Below are positions 1 to 8,561 of a stretch of DNA of 64,000 bases, piece after piece. A program made the translations under genes and the position numbers. This DNA is from Anaerofilum sp. An201 (GTDB lineage: Bacteria > Bacillota > Clostridia > Oscillospirales > Ruminococcaceae), in assembly GCF_002160015.1 (NCBI RefSeq), contig NZ_NFJT01000008.1, positions 1-64,000 of the forward strand, written 5' to 3'. Numbering within the stretch: the first letter of the stretch is position 1; every line of letters begins with the position of its first letter. The notes under the pieces were generated by a model, which worked only from the letters and a program-made list of their open reading frames with translations, did not search any database and was not told the origin of the DNA.

Positions 1-2
1 CC

Positions 3-194
3 CCATCTCCAACGCCTGCTCCCGCCCCGTCCCCCGCTCCCGCCGCGGCCGGTCCCGGCTGGCCGAGCCTGTGGCTGGCGTGTGTGGCGGGCGGCGTTCT
101 GACGCTGGCTGTATCCCTCTGGGCGCAGCACCGCCGCCGCATTCGCCGCAATCGAAAGAAAAGGAGGAAGAGAAATGTCCCCCAAAACCGTTGA
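3..194 (+). CDS. C-terminal part of a membrane-anchored protein (5' end outside window)
   Basis: An open frame enters from the left edge and stops with TGA at 192-194. The visible 63 residues are a Pro/Ala-rich linker, then one hydrophobic segment (SLWLACVAGGVLTLAVSLW), then a very basic tail (RRRIRRNRKKRRKR). This is the layout of a secreted or surface domain anchored by a C-terminal helix with a cytoplasmic positive tail. The stop lies 20 bases inside the next gene, whose ribosome site (AAGGAGG) is within this frame, so the two are probably translationally coupled. The function-bearing part is outside the window. Confidence 0.55.
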   Translation, partial: PSPTPAPAPSPAPAAAGPGWPSLWLACVAGGVLTLAVSLWAQHRRRIRRNRKKRRKRNVPQNR

Positions 195-1314
195 TACGCC
201 GCCGCGCCGGCGTCCGGCCGCTTCCCGAAAAAGCGGGAAGTACATATATCGCGCTCCCCAGCGGGTGGCCGCCGAGTCTGCCCGTGTATCCGCCCCGAAA
301 CCGGCCAGGCCGCCGCGCCGCGCCGCACACAGAAAGCGCCGTGCCGTGCGCGCCGTCGCCCGCGTGGGCGTCTGCTTCATCGTGTTGCTGGTGGCCGTGC
401 TGGGACTGGCGGTGGGAGGCTCGTTCATCTTCTGCAAAGGCCCCAGCCCCACCGCGCGCGACCTGTTCGTGAACACCATGCTGGAGACCAGCGCGCTCAA
501 ATTTGTGCCGCACCTCTTCCTCAGCGACGAGGAGGTGGAGAAAATCGTCCAGCGCAACGCGGTGGTGCAGACCGATGAGACCACCGAGGTGCCGCAGGAG
601 GAATTCAAGCCCTCCGCCGACAAACCGCTGGACACCATCGAGATCGAGGACGTGTCCGGTCCCACCTATAAGGGAAAGATGATGATCGTCTACGACCCTT
701 CCCGCGTGCAGGTCGCCTGCCTGGACCAGTTCTCGCCCGATACCAGGGGCAAAAAGCTGGAGACCTTCATCGAGGAGGCAGGAGCTGTGGGCGGCGTGAA
801 CGCCGGCGGCTTTGCCGATGAAAACGGCATGGGCAACGGCGGCATGCCGCTGGGCCTGGTGGTGAAGGACGGCGTGATGCTGCAGGGCACAGCCGGCGGC
901 AGCTATCAGGTGATCGGCTTCGACCAGGGCAACCACCTCATCGTGGGCCAGATGACCGGCGCCGAGGTGATGGAGCGCGGCATGCGCGACGCGGTCAGCT
1001 TTGGCCCGGCCTTCATCATCAACGGGGAGCCGGTGGACGTCACCGGCAGCGGCGGCGGACTGAACCCCCGCACCGTGATCGGCCAGCGGGAGGACGGCGC
1101 GGTGCTGCTGCTGGTCATAGACGGCCGCCAGCCCCACAGCCTGGGCGCCAATTTCCAGGACTGCATCAAGGTCATGCAGGACTACGGCGCCATCAACGCC
1201 GCCAACCTCGACGGCGGTTCCTCCACCCAGATGATGTATCAGGGCGAGACCATCAACGTCTGCGCGTCGCTGTACGGCCCGCGCTATCTTCCCACCGTGT
1301 GGATCGTACAGTAA
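175..1314 (+). CDS. Phosphodiester glycosidase (NAGPA-domain) family exoprotein
   Basis: The 379-residue protein has a basic Pro/Arg-rich cytoplasmic N-terminus, one membrane helix at about residues 63-86, and an extracellular NAGPA/DUF2233-type domain. Family signatures visible are GGVNAGGFADENG, the GGMPLGLVVKDG strand, and the C-terminal DGGSSTQMMYQG motif, followed by a closing RYLPTVWIVQ. In this family the domain cleaves sugar phosphodiester bonds (mammalian uncovering enzyme; bacterial exopolysaccharide-linked homologues). It would act on cell-surface glycans, but the substrate cannot be read from sequence. The ATG at 175 follows AAGGAGGAAGAGA closely. A companion anchored protein follows 13 bases later. 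Confidence 0.88.
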   Translation: MSPKTVDTPPRRRPAASRKSGKYIYRAPQRVAAESARVSAPKPARPPRRAAHRKRRAVRAVARVGVCFIVLLVAVLGLAVGGSFIFCKGPSPTARDLFVNTMLETSALKFVPHLFLSDEEVEKIVQRNAVVQTDETTEVPQEEFKPSADKPLDTIEIEDVSGPTYKGKMMIVYDPSRVQVACLDQFSPDTRGKKLETFIEEAGAVGGVNAGGFADENGMGNGGMPLGLVVKDGVMLQGTAGGSYQVIGFDQGNHLIVGQMTGAEVMERGMRDAVSFGPAFIINGEPVDVTGSGGGLNPRTVIGQREDGAVLLLVIDGRQPHSLGANFQDCIKVMQDYGAINAANLDGGSSTQMMYQGETINVCASLYGPRYLPTVWIVQ

Positions 1315-1327
1315 AGGAGAGAGCAAT

Positions 1328-2374
1328 ATGGCAACCCAGCCGAAAAAATCCCGCCGCAAGGGCAGGTTTTCCCGGTTTCTGTTCTTCTGGACGGCCGCGC
1401 TGGCCGTGCTCGTGGCAGTGCTGCTGGTGCAGCTGTGGGCGGCGCTGGCAAGGTATGAGAGCACCACGCCCGAGGCGGCCGTGATGCAGTTCCTCAAGAC
1501 GGTGCAGAGCGCCGACGAGCAGCAGCTGCTGGAACAGTCCGGCTTTGCGCTGTCCCCCTACGAAAAGCCCGGCGCCTACCGCGACGCCGTGTCCGCCAGC
1601 CTGGAGGGCATTCCGGCCGACCGCGAGCAGCTCCGCTTTGCCAAGCAGCAGAAGGACGGCGCCTGCACCGTGAAAGTGATCGCGCCCGACGCCTCGGTCA
1701 CACTGGAGCTTATCGAGAAGGAGACGGGCGGATGGACGGTGCGCCCGCCGGTGCCCGAGACCCAAAGCTGCACCATCCTGGCGCCCTCCCATGCGGCGGT
1801 GACGGTGAACGGCCAGCCGCTCCCGGCCGACCAGAGCACCGGCTCCCGCACGGCCACCGGCTACGAGGACCTGGCCGACGCGCCGCAGGTGCTGGAATAC
1901 AAGCTGGACGGCCTGCTGGCCGCGCCGGAGGTCGCCGCCGTCCTGGAGGACGGCACCGCCTGCACCGTACAGGCCGGCAAGGACGGCGCGGTGGAGATCA
2001 CAGCGCCGGTCCCCGCCGCGCAGCAGCAGGAGCTGACAGACTTTGCCTGGAACGCGGCGCACGCCTATGTGCGCTATGTGTCGCGGGACGCGGCCTTCGG
2101 CGAGGTGGACGTCTATCTCCACCCCGACACCCCGCTGCGCGAGACGGTGCGCACCTTCGATACCTATTGGTACACCGACCACAACAGCGCCACCTTTGCC
2201 AACGAGGAGCTGCTGGCCACCGGCAGCGTGAGCGACACCTGCTGCTGGGTGGAGCTGAAGCTGGAATACCTGGTGGATATCGGCTACCGCGAGGTGACCA
2301 TCCCGGTGCACTACCGTCTCTACGCCGCCCAGCTGGACGGCGCGTGGAAGCTGGTCAGCATGGAAAGTTTGTGA
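1328..2374 (+). CDS. Membrane-anchored protein of unknown function
   Basis: The 348-residue product has a basic N-terminus (ATQPKKSRRKGRFSR), one uncleaved helix at about residues 18-40 and a large extracytoplasmic region with no cysteine lipobox. The outer part has NTF2-like character: ESTTPEAAVMQFLKTVQSADE near the start, and a C-terminal stretch ending YRLYAAQLDGAWKLVSMESL, as in many secreted accessory proteins. I do not recognise a named family. AAGGAGAGAGCAAT precedes the ATG. It is probably co-transcribed with the upstream glycosidase (13-bp gap), which suggests a role on the same surface polymer; that is inference only. Confidence 0.75.
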   Translation: MATQPKKSRRKGRFSRFLFFWTAALAVLVAVLLVQLWAALARYESTTPEAAVMQFLKTVQSADEQQLLEQSGFALSPYEKPGAYRDAVSASLEGIPADREQLRFAKQQKDGACTVKVIAPDASVTLELIEKETGGWTVRPPVPETQSCTILAPSHAAVTVNGQPLPADQSTGSRTATGYEDLADAPQVLEYKLDGLLAAPEVAAVLEDGTACTVQAGKDGAVEITAPVPAAQQQELTDFAWNAAHAYVRYVSRDAAFGEVDVYLHPDTPLRETVRTFDTYWYTDHNSATFANEELLATGSVSDTCCWVELKLEYLVDIGYREVTIPVHYRLYAAQLDGAWKLVSMESL

Positions 2375-2467
2375 TACAATAGGCAAAAGACCTCGGAGGC
2401 TGGTCCTTTGCCGCGGAGGGGGAGAAGGTTCCCGCCGCGCACAATTGGATACGCTGTTTGCAGGCAC

Positions 2468-2496
2468 AGGGCCGTGGGGATACCGCGGCCCTTTTT
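2468..2496 (+). terminator. Rho-independent terminator
   Basis: AGGGCCG and CGGCCCT pair around a short loop and are followed by TTTTTG. It closes the glycosidase/anchored-protein unit upstream of the two-component system. Confidence 0.8.
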
Positions 2497-2562
2497 GCGT
2501 GAAGAGAGGGACGGGGGCAACTCGTTACAAAAACAGTGCGCAATACAAAAGGAGGAACATGG

Positions 2563-3249
2563 ATGGAACGATACAAACTGTTTCTGGTGGAGGACGACGA
2601 GGTGATCTGCCAGTCGCTGACCCGCCAGCTGGAGGGATGGGGATACAAGGTGTGTCCGGTGCAGCGGTTCGACCGCGTGCTGGAAGAGTTCGAGCAGCTG
2701 CACCCGGACCTTGTGCTGATGGACGTCTCGCTGCCCTTTTTCAACGGGTACCACTGGTGCGCCCAGATCCGCCAGCAGAGCCGGTTGCCCATCCTGTTCC
2801 TGTCCTCGGCGGGGGACGACATGAACCTCGTCATGGCCATCAACATGGGCGCAGACGACTTTGTGGCCAAGCCCTTCCGCATCGAGGTGCTGGTGGCCAA
2901 GATCCAGGCGCTGCTGCGCCGCGCCTATTCCTTCGGCGCCGAACCGCAGACGCTGCGGGCGGGCAATCTGGTGCTGGACCTGTCCGAAGCGGCGGTGCTG
3001 GTGAACGGCGTGCGGCAGAACCTCTCCAAAAACGAATACGGCATCCTGCGCATTTTGATGGAGCGCAAGGGCCGGACCGTCTCGCGGGAGGAGATCATCC
3101 AGCGCTTGTGGCAGAGCGAGAGCTTCATCGACGACAACACCCTCAGCGTCAACGTCGCCCGTCTGCGCAAGACCCTCCAGTCGCTGGGAGCGGGGGACTG
3201 CATCACCACGCGCAAGGGGATGGGCTACCAGCTGGAGGACGCGCGATGA
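2563..3249 (+). CDS. OmpR/PhoB-type response regulator (BceR-like)
   Basis: The 228-residue protein has a receiver domain (acidic pocket ED-D at 10-12, phospho-acceptor D54 in LVLMDVSLPFF, and the conserved Lys in DDFVAKPFRIEV) followed by a C-terminal winged helix (LSKNEYGILRILMERKGRTVS ... SVNVARLRKTL). The ATG at 2563 is preferred over in-frame starts upstream because GGAGG lies 7 bases before it. It overlaps the kinase gene by ATGA. With the downstream kinase and the MacB/BceAB-type transporter it makes a BceRS-type detoxification locus that senses antimicrobial peptides. The likely target is the inverted repeat upstream of the transporter at 4264. Confidence 0.93.
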   Translation: MERYKLFLVEDDEVICQSLTRQLEGWGYKVCPVQRFDRVLEEFEQLHPDLVLMDVSLPFFNGYHWCAQIRQQSRLPILFLSSAGDDMNLVMAINMGADDFVAKPFRIEVLVAKIQALLRRAYSFGAEPQTLRAGNLVLDLSEAAVLVNGVRQNLSKNEYGILRILMERKGRTVSREEIIQRLWQSESFIDDNTLSVNVARLRKTLQSLGAGDCITTRKGMGYQLEDAR

Positions 3250-4250
3250 AAGCTCTGGGAAACGATCTTTTGCAGTATCTTCGCCGCGGCGCGCGGTGTG
3301 TGGCGCTGTTTGCCATATTGCTGGCGGTGATGGCGGGCATCTATGCCCTGTACGGCCTGCCGTGGGGTCCGGCCGTCTACACGATGCTGGTGATGGCGGC
3401 GCTCTTTGCGGGGGCGGCAGCGGTGGGCTTTGTGCGGTGGCGGTCGGAATGCGAGGCGCTGCGGCGTCTCAACCGGCAGGCCATCGTCCAGCTGGACGGC
3501 CTTCCCCCCGCGCGGGAGGAGAAGGAACGCCAGTACCAGCAGCTGGTCGGGCGCCTGGAGCAGCGCTGCCGGAAAGCCGAGCAGGAAGCCGAGCAGAGCG
3601 CCTCCCGTTCCCGCCGCTACTATACGCTGTGGAGCCACCAGGTCAAGACGCCGCTGGCGGCGATGGACCTGCTGCTGCAGGAGCCCAGCCCCAGCCGGGA
3701 ACAGATGCGCCAGGAGCTGGTGAAGATGAGCCAGTATGTGGACATGGCATTGCAGTACCAGCGGCTGGAGCAGGGCAGCGACCTCGTCCTGCGCGCCTGC
3801 CTGCTGGACGACATCGTCCGGGATGCGCTCAAGCGCACCAGCGCGCTGTTCATCCACAAAAAGCTGCAGCTGCACTGGCAGCCGGCCGGCCTGCGGGTGC
3901 TCACCGACGAAAAATGGCTGGCCTTTGTGCTGGAACAGCTGCTCACCAACGCCGTCAAATACACCCCGGCGGGCGGCAGCGTCACCATCCGCAGCGAGGC
4001 GTCCCCGCTCTGCATATGGGTGGAGGACAGCGGCATCGGCATCCGCCCCGAGGATCTGCCGCGCGTCTGCGAGTGGGGCTATACCGGCCAGAACGGGCGG
4101 GCCGGACGCAATTCCACCGGCATCGGGCTGGCCCTGTGCAAGCAGGCAATGGAGATGCTGGGGCACGGGATGACCATCTCCTCCACGCCCGGCGAGGGCA
4201 CGCAGGTGCGGCTGGACCTGGAACGCCGGGACCTGGACGTGCGGGACTGA
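3246..4250 (+). CDS. Intramembrane-sensing histidine kinase (BceS-like)
   Basis: The kinase has 334 residues. Two N-terminal helices (about 18-36 and 42-64) are separated by only a few residues, so it has no extracellular sensor domain. This is the hallmark of BceS-type kinases, which read the state of their partner ABC transporter. A coiled linker leads to the H-box (YYTLWSHQVKTPLAAM, phospho-His about 131), the N-box (EQLLTNAVKYT), G1 (VEDSGIGI) and G2 (STGIGLALC). The start overlaps the regulator stop (ATGA). The predicted partner transporter is encoded just downstream. Confidence 0.92.
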   Translation: MKALGNDLLQYLRRGARCVALFAILLAVMAGIYALYGLPWGPAVYTMLVMAALFAGAAAVGFVRWRSECEALRRLNRQAIVQLDGLPPAREEKERQYQQLVGRLEQRCRKAEQEAEQSASRSRRYYTLWSHQVKTPLAAMDLLLQEPSPSREQMRQELVKMSQYVDMALQYQRLEQGSDLVLRACLLDDIVRDALKRTSALFIHKKLQLHWQPAGLRVLTDEKWLAFVLEQLLTNAVKYTPAGGSVTIRSEASPLCIWVEDSGIGIRPEDLPRVCEWGYTGQNGRAGRNSTGIGLALCKQAMEMLGHGMTISSTPGEGTQVRLDLERRDLDVRD

Positions 4251-4263
4251 ACCTTTCGCCATC

Positions 4264-4338
4264 CTTACAAAACTGTAAGCTGCCGCGGGGAAATTGTAAG
4301 CCGTTTCGATGGCACGCAATTTCCCCGCGTTTTATAAT
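4264..4338 (+). promoter_or_regulatory. Probable BceR-type operator and transporter promoter
   Basis: CTTACA-4 bases-TGTAAG (4264-4279) is an inverted repeat, and a further half-site TGTAAG lies nearby (4295-4300). A perfect -10 TATAAT is at 4333-4338, but the expected -35 position has no good match, as is usual for response-regulator-activated promoters. It lies between the kinase stop and the transporter start, so the transporter can be induced separately from the two-component genes. Confidence 0.6.
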
Positions 4339-4394
4339 AGAAGCATCCGAAGGGGCCGCAGAGGCCCGGAACAAGGAAAGAGAGGGATGCCGAC

Positions 4395-5162
4395 ATGGCA
4401 CTGTTGCAGGTAGAACATCTGAAAAAAATATACACCACCCGCTTCGGCGCGGTGCAGGTACAGGCATTGCAGGACGTGAACTTCTCGGTGGAGGAGGGGG
4501 AATACGTGGCGGTGATGGGCGAGAGCGGCAGCGGCAAAACCACCCTGCTGAACATCCTGGCCGCACTGGACAAGCCCACCTCCGGCCGGGTGCTGCTGGA
4601 GGGCAGCGACATGGCCGCCATCCCGGACGGCCGCCTGTCGGCCTACCGGCGGGAAAACCTGGGCTTTGTTTTCCAGGACTTCAACCTGCTCGACACCTTC
4701 ACGCTGCGCGACAACATCTTTTTGCCGCTGGTGCTGGCGCGCCACGACCCGGACGAGATGGAAAAGCGCCTTGCACCGATTGCAAAGCAGCTGGGCATCG
4801 AGACGCTGCTGAACAAGTTCCCGTATGAGGTGTCGGGCGGCCAGAAGCAGCGGGCGGCGGTGGCGCGCGCGCTGATCACCCGTCCGCGGCTGGTGCTGGC
4901 CGACGAGCCCACCGGCGCGCTGGACTCCAAGGCCACCGACGGCCTGCTGGATGTGTTCGAGGCCATCAACCGCGCGGGGCAGACCATCGTCATGGTCACC
5001 CATTCCACCCGCGCCGCCAGCCACGCCGGGCGCGTGCTGTTCATCAAGGACGGGCAGGTGTTCCACCAGCTCTACCGCGGAAACGCCACCAACGAGCAGA
5101 TGTATCAGAAGATCTCCGATACCCTCACCGTACTCACGACAGGGGGCCGGGACGATGCGTAA
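4395..5162 (+). CDS. ABC transporter ATP-binding protein (BceA-like)
   Basis: The 255-residue ATPase shows Walker A GESGSGKTTLL, a Q-loop in FVFQDFNLLDTF, the signature VSGGQKQR, Walker B LVLADEPTGALD and the switch His in MVTHSTRAA. The residues after Walker A and the LDTFTLRDNIFLPLVL segment are typical of the LolD/MacB/BceA group that works with FtsX-fold permeases. It is preceded by AGAGGGATGCCGAC and overlaps the permease start by 8 bases. Its role is to power removal of cell-wall-active peptides from their lipid target, by analogy with BceAB. Confidence 0.93.
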   Translation: MALLQVEHLKKIYTTRFGAVQVQALQDVNFSVEEGEYVAVMGESGSGKTTLLNILAALDKPTSGRVLLEGSDMAAIPDGRLSAYRRENLGFVFQDFNLLDTFTLRDNIFLPLVLARHDPDEMEKRLAPIAKQLGIETLLNKFPYEVSGGQKQRAAVARALITRPRLVLADEPTGALDSKATDGLLDVFEAINRAGQTIVMVTHSTRAASHAGRVLFIKDGQVFHQLYRGNATNEQMYQKISDTLTVLTTGGRDDA

Positions 5163-7158
5163 GTTCTTTTATCCGCGTCTGGCCGTCAGCAATCTGGTCA
5201 AAAATAAAACCATCTACCTGCCGTATCTGCTGGCGGGCAGCCTGATGGTGATGCTCTACTACACCCTGTGCGCGGTGGGGGACATCGCCGCCGCCACCGA
5301 CAGCCAGGGCGCGCAGGTCTCGTCGGAATTTGTGAAGATGTGCGCGTCGGTCTGCCAGTATATGATCGCTGTGGTGATGTTTTATATCAACAGCTTCGTC
5401 ATGAAGCGCCGCAAGCGGGAATTCGGCCTGTTCAGCATTCTGGGCATGGAAAAGCGCCATATCGGCCTGCTGATCGGCTGGGAGGTCGTGCTCTGCGCGG
5501 CATTCACCCTGCTGGCCGGCGTCGCGGTGGGCATCCTGTGCGGGCAGCTCGGCTTCCTCATCCTCATGAAGCTGCTGGGGGAGGGCGTGGCGCTGGAATT
5601 CACGGTGGGCCTCGGGCCGATCCTGCAAACGCTCCGGCTGTTCGCGGTGGTCTGGGGGCTGGTGCTGCTCTATGATCTCGTGGGAATCTGGAAGCTCAGC
5701 CCCATCCAGCTGCTGCACAGCGCCAGCCAGGGTGAAAAGGAACCCCGTGCCCGCTGGATGGTCACCCTGCTGGGCCTTGTCACCCTGATCGGCGGCTATG
5801 CCATCGCGCTGCGGGTGAAGGACACCGCGATGGCCATGCTGCTGTTCTTCCCGGCGGTGCTGCTGGTGGTGATCGGCACCTACTGCCTGTTCATGTCGGG
5901 CAGTATCGCGCTGCTGAAATTCCTCAAAAAGCGCCGCCGCTTCTACTACCGGCCCGAGAACTTCATCGCGGTGTCCGGCATGATCTACCGCATGAAGCAG
6001 AACGCCGCCGGCCTGGCCAGCATCTGCATCCTGTCCACGATGGTGGTGGTCACCCTCTCGGGCACGCTGTCGCTGTATCTGGGCGGGCAGGAGTTCATCA
6101 ACGCCATCGCTCCGCGCGCGATGAACGTGAGCGCCTATTTCACCGCCAACATCGATCGGAACACCGCCCTGCTGCGGGACTGGGTGAAAGACAAGGCGGG
6201 CGAATACAACGCACAGCCCACCAATGAATATTGGTTGTACGAGGGCGATATCGAGCTGATCCAGCAGGGAGACAGCCTCTCCACCGCCGGCGAGGCCACC
6301 GGCTGGAACACCCTGCTGTGCATGGTCACCACGATGGACGGCTTCAACGCCGCCACCGGCAGCGAGCGGGAGCTGCAGCCGGGCCGGGCGCTTATCTGGC
6401 GGCGAGACGGCCAGACGATCACCTCCCTCGACCTGGGCGGACGTGCATACGAAACAGAGATGCTCCCGTCGACATACGGCATGCTGCCGGAGGGCGGCAG
6501 CTATCCGGTGCTGATCGTGCTGCCGTCGTATGAGGACCTGATGCAGATGCAGTCGCTGCCCACAACAGACGGCGAACCCCGTGTGACCACCTATCTGTAC
6601 GGCTGTGATTTTTTGGGCGGCGAAGCCAGCCTGCAGGCGCTGGATGAGGACCTGAACGACGCCTGGAACTACAACGAGTTTTTGAACATGAGCGAGCAGC
6701 AGGTGGAAAACGGCATCCGCAGAGCCGGCTACGATACCCGCACGTCGGTGACGCTGAACTTCAACATCATGTTCGGCAGCGTGCTGTTCATCGCGATTTT
6801 CTTTGTGGGGCTCTTTCTGCTCACCACGGTGCTCATCATATACTATAAGCAGGTCAGCGAGGGCTACGACGACCGCGACCGTTTCGTCATCCTGCAAAAG
6901 GTGGGCATGAGCCAGAAAGAGGTCCGCCGCACCATCCAGAAGCAGGTACTGATGGTGTTTTTCCTGCCGCTGGGCATGGCGGCGCTGCACATGGCCTTTG
7001 CCTTCCCGGCGCTCTGCCGCATCCTGCGCGGCTTCATGATGACCAACATCGGCCTGTTCGCGCTGTGCACGGTGGGCACGCTCGCCGCCTTTGCCGCTCT
7101 CTACGGCCTTGTCTACCACCTCACCGCGCGCACCTATTTCAAGCTGGTCCGCGCGTGA
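5155..7158 (+). CDS. FtsX-fold ABC permease (BceB-like)
   Basis: The 667-residue protein starts MRKFFYPRLAVSNLVKNKTIYLPY. It has one helix near the start, a cluster of three (about residues 60-190), another cluster near 215-310, a large soluble domain between about 330 and 530, and three C-terminal helices. This 10-helix pattern with one big extracellular loop fits BceB and its relatives, whose loop determines peptide specificity. The ATG at 5155 overlaps the end of the ATPase gene, so translation is coupled. Confidence 0.9.
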   Translation: MRKFFYPRLAVSNLVKNKTIYLPYLLAGSLMVMLYYTLCAVGDIAAATDSQGAQVSSEFVKMCASVCQYMIAVVMFYINSFVMKRRKREFGLFSILGMEKRHIGLLIGWEVVLCAAFTLLAGVAVGILCGQLGFLILMKLLGEGVALEFTVGLGPILQTLRLFAVVWGLVLLYDLVGIWKLSPIQLLHSASQGEKEPRARWMVTLLGLVTLIGGYAIALRVKDTAMAMLLFFPAVLLVVIGTYCLFMSGSIALLKFLKKRRRFYYRPENFIAVSGMIYRMKQNAAGLASICILSTMVVVTLSGTLSLYLGGQEFINAIAPRAMNVSAYFTANIDRNTALLRDWVKDKAGEYNAQPTNEYWLYEGDIELIQQGDSLSTAGEATGWNTLLCMVTTMDGFNAATGSERELQPGRALIWRRDGQTITSLDLGGRAYETEMLPSTYGMLPEGGSYPVLIVLPSYEDLMQMQSLPTTDGEPRVTTYLYGCDFLGGEASLQALDEDLNDAWNYNEFLNMSEQQVENGIRRAGYDTRTSVTLNFNIMFGSVLFIAIFFVGLFLLTTVLIIYYKQVSEGYDDRDRFVILQKVGMSQKEVRRTIQKQVLMVFFLPLGMAALHMAFAFPALCRILRGFMMTNIGLFALCTVGTLAAFAALYGLVYHLTARTYFKLVRA

Positions 7159-7177
7159 ACCACAGAAAGGAAACGCG

Positions 7178-7285
7178 ATGAAATGGATGCTGTTTGTGCT
7201 GGCGGGCCTGCTGATGGTGGGCAGCCTGCACCCGGAACCCACCCCGCCCGCCGTCCGTTACTGGGGCGACGCCGGCTGTGAATGA
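7178..7285 (+). CDS. 35-residue membrane peptide 1
   Basis: MKWMLFVLAGLLMVGSLHPEP begins a 35-residue product ending WGDAGCE: one short hydrophobic helix and an acidic, Pro-rich tail. AGAAAGGAAACGCG precedes the ATG, 19 bases after the permease stop. The following small gene has the same length and layout, so the pair looks like real translated peptides of the transporter operon. No family is recognised. It could be a small regulatory subunit of the transporter or kinase, or a leader-type peptide. Confidence 0.5.
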   Translation: MKWMLFVLAGLLMVGSLHPEPTPPAVRYWGDAGCE

Positions 7286-7301
7286 GAAAGGAGAAACCGC
7301 A

Positions 7302-7409
7302 ATGAAAACCCTTGTCAAATGCTGTCTGGCCGCCGTGGCGGCGCTGCTGCTGATCGGCCTGCTTGCCCGCCGCCCCTCCGAAACCATCTGGGAGCCGGGC
7401 GAAGAATAA
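7302..7409 (+). CDS. 35-residue membrane peptide 2
   Basis: MKTLVKCCLAAVAALLLIGL starts a 35-residue product ending ETIWEPGEE: a hydrophobic helix with a basic N-terminus and an acidic tail. A strong AGAAAGGAG lies before the ATG. It mirrors the 35-residue peptide 16 bases upstream in size and topology, though the sequences differ. It is the last gene before the shared terminator of the Bce-like operon. Confidence 0.5.
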   Translation: MKTLVKCCLAAVAALLLIGLLARRPSETIWEPGEE

Positions 7410-7430
7410 GCGCACGTGCCGCACAAAGCC

Positions 7431-7492
7431 AGGGCCTCTGGCCGTTCCCCCGCACAGGCAGCGGGCAGGAACAGCCAGAGGCCCTGTTTTTT
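7431..7492 (+). terminator. Bidirectional terminator between convergent operons
   Basis: AGGGCCTCTGGC pairs perfectly with GCCAGAGGCCCT, with further inner pairing (GTTCC/GGAAC), followed by a T-run on the plus strand. It separates the Bce-like operon from the converging HAAS/PadR genes. Confidence 0.85.
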
Positions 7493-7496
7493 ATTG

Positions 7497-8561
7497 TCAG
7501 CGTTCTGCGCCGTAGCGCAGTGTTTTGTACACGGTGGTGGCCACCTCCAGCAGAGTGACCAGCACGAAGATGGCCAGCAGGATGTTGGAGGCCCACGCGG
7601 GGTCCCAGAGGGAGAGGAACTCGGCGGCATGCTTGCCGCTCAGGGATTGCGCCTGCTGCAGCTGCTGGACAAACCGGGGGTTCCAAAGCGGCAGTACCTT
7701 CAGCACCACGGCGCTCAGCACCAGCTGCACCGCCGAACACACGATGTTGCACACCATCACCCGGGTGCAGTAGCGGCCGTTCACCAGACGAAAGACCTCG
7801 TCGGCCAGCCCCACCGCCATCGTCAGGATGAACAGGGGGAGGATCCGGTCCCACTCTTCCAGGTTGAAAACGGGGACCATCTGCACCGAATCGCCGTGCA
7901 GGATCACGCTGAAGAAGTGCGGCGCAAAGATCAGCAGTGCACAGAAAACGGCGATGAACACGATCCCCACCACGCTGTCGCTGCGGCTGATGCGCGCCTT
8001 GGGGTGCGGCAGCGGGGAGAGCATCCGCGGGGTCCAGTGGGGCGCGGAGAAGTTGTCGCCCAGATCCTGCACCTGCCACTGTCTGCGCGCCTTCTGCTCG
8101 ATCTTGACCTGCTTGCGCTCCAGGATGGCAAACAGGATGGTCACGCCGCCCACCACGCTGATGCAGCAGCTGAACAGGGAGAGCAGGCCTTCCGTGATGC
8201 CGCGGATGGCAAAGGTCGCGGCCGCGGCGGGGAAGGCGCCGTCCGCCTCCAGTACGCCGTTCACCACCGCCGCGATCACCACCGGGACAGCCGTGCAGAG
8301 CAGCACCACCTTCAAAAACCACAGGTAGGTGTCGTAGTAGGCGGGGCCGATCAGATACTGTGCGCTGCTGCGATATTTCCCGGCAAATTCGGCGGGGTCT
8401 CCCAGTTCGCGCAGCACATCCTCCATGCCGCCGCGCTCCTCGTACATATCCCCGATCAGCTCCCGCAGCTCCATGGCCACCTCGTCCTGCTGGTCGCGGG
8501 GCAGACGGCGCACCACCTGGTAGATGTAGCGCTCCATCAGCTCCTGTTCCTTCTGGTTCAT
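7497..8561 (-). CDS. HAAS-domain membrane protein
   Basis: The 354-residue product starts with a soluble helical domain (ELMERYIYQVVRRLPRDQQ ... ELRELIGDM ... ELGDPAEFAGKYR), the HAAS/DUF1700-type arrangement often encoded directly after PadR regulators. Seven or so hydrophobic helices follow in pairs across the rest. Its start overlaps the PadR stop by ATGA, so both come from one message. In this gene pair the HAAS protein is thought to be a membrane signalling or stress-related partner; the exact role is unknown. Confidence 0.75.
   Translation of the reverse strand: MNQKEQELMERYIYQVVRRLPRDQQDEVAMELRELIGDMYEERGGMEDVLRELGDPAEFAGKYRSSAQYLIGPAYYDTYLWFLKVVLLCTAVPVVIAAVVNGVLEADGAFPAAAATFAIRGITEGLLSLFSCCISVVGGVTILFAILERKQVKIEQKARRQWQVQDLGDNFSAPHWTPRMLSPLPHPKARISRSDSVVGIVFIAVFCALLIFAPHFFSVILHGDSVQMVPVFNLEEWDRILPLFILTMAVGLADEVFRLVNGRYCTRVMVCNIVCSAVQLVLSAVVLKVLPLWNPRFVQQLQQAQSLSGKHAAEFLSLWDPAWASNILLAIFVLVTLLEVATTVYKTLRYGAER

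Noticed and set aside
5134-7242. 702-codon frame opposite the Bce-like permease
   Set aside because: High-GC third-position shadow of the permease gene; composition is His/Gln/Arg-rich and no start signal is present.
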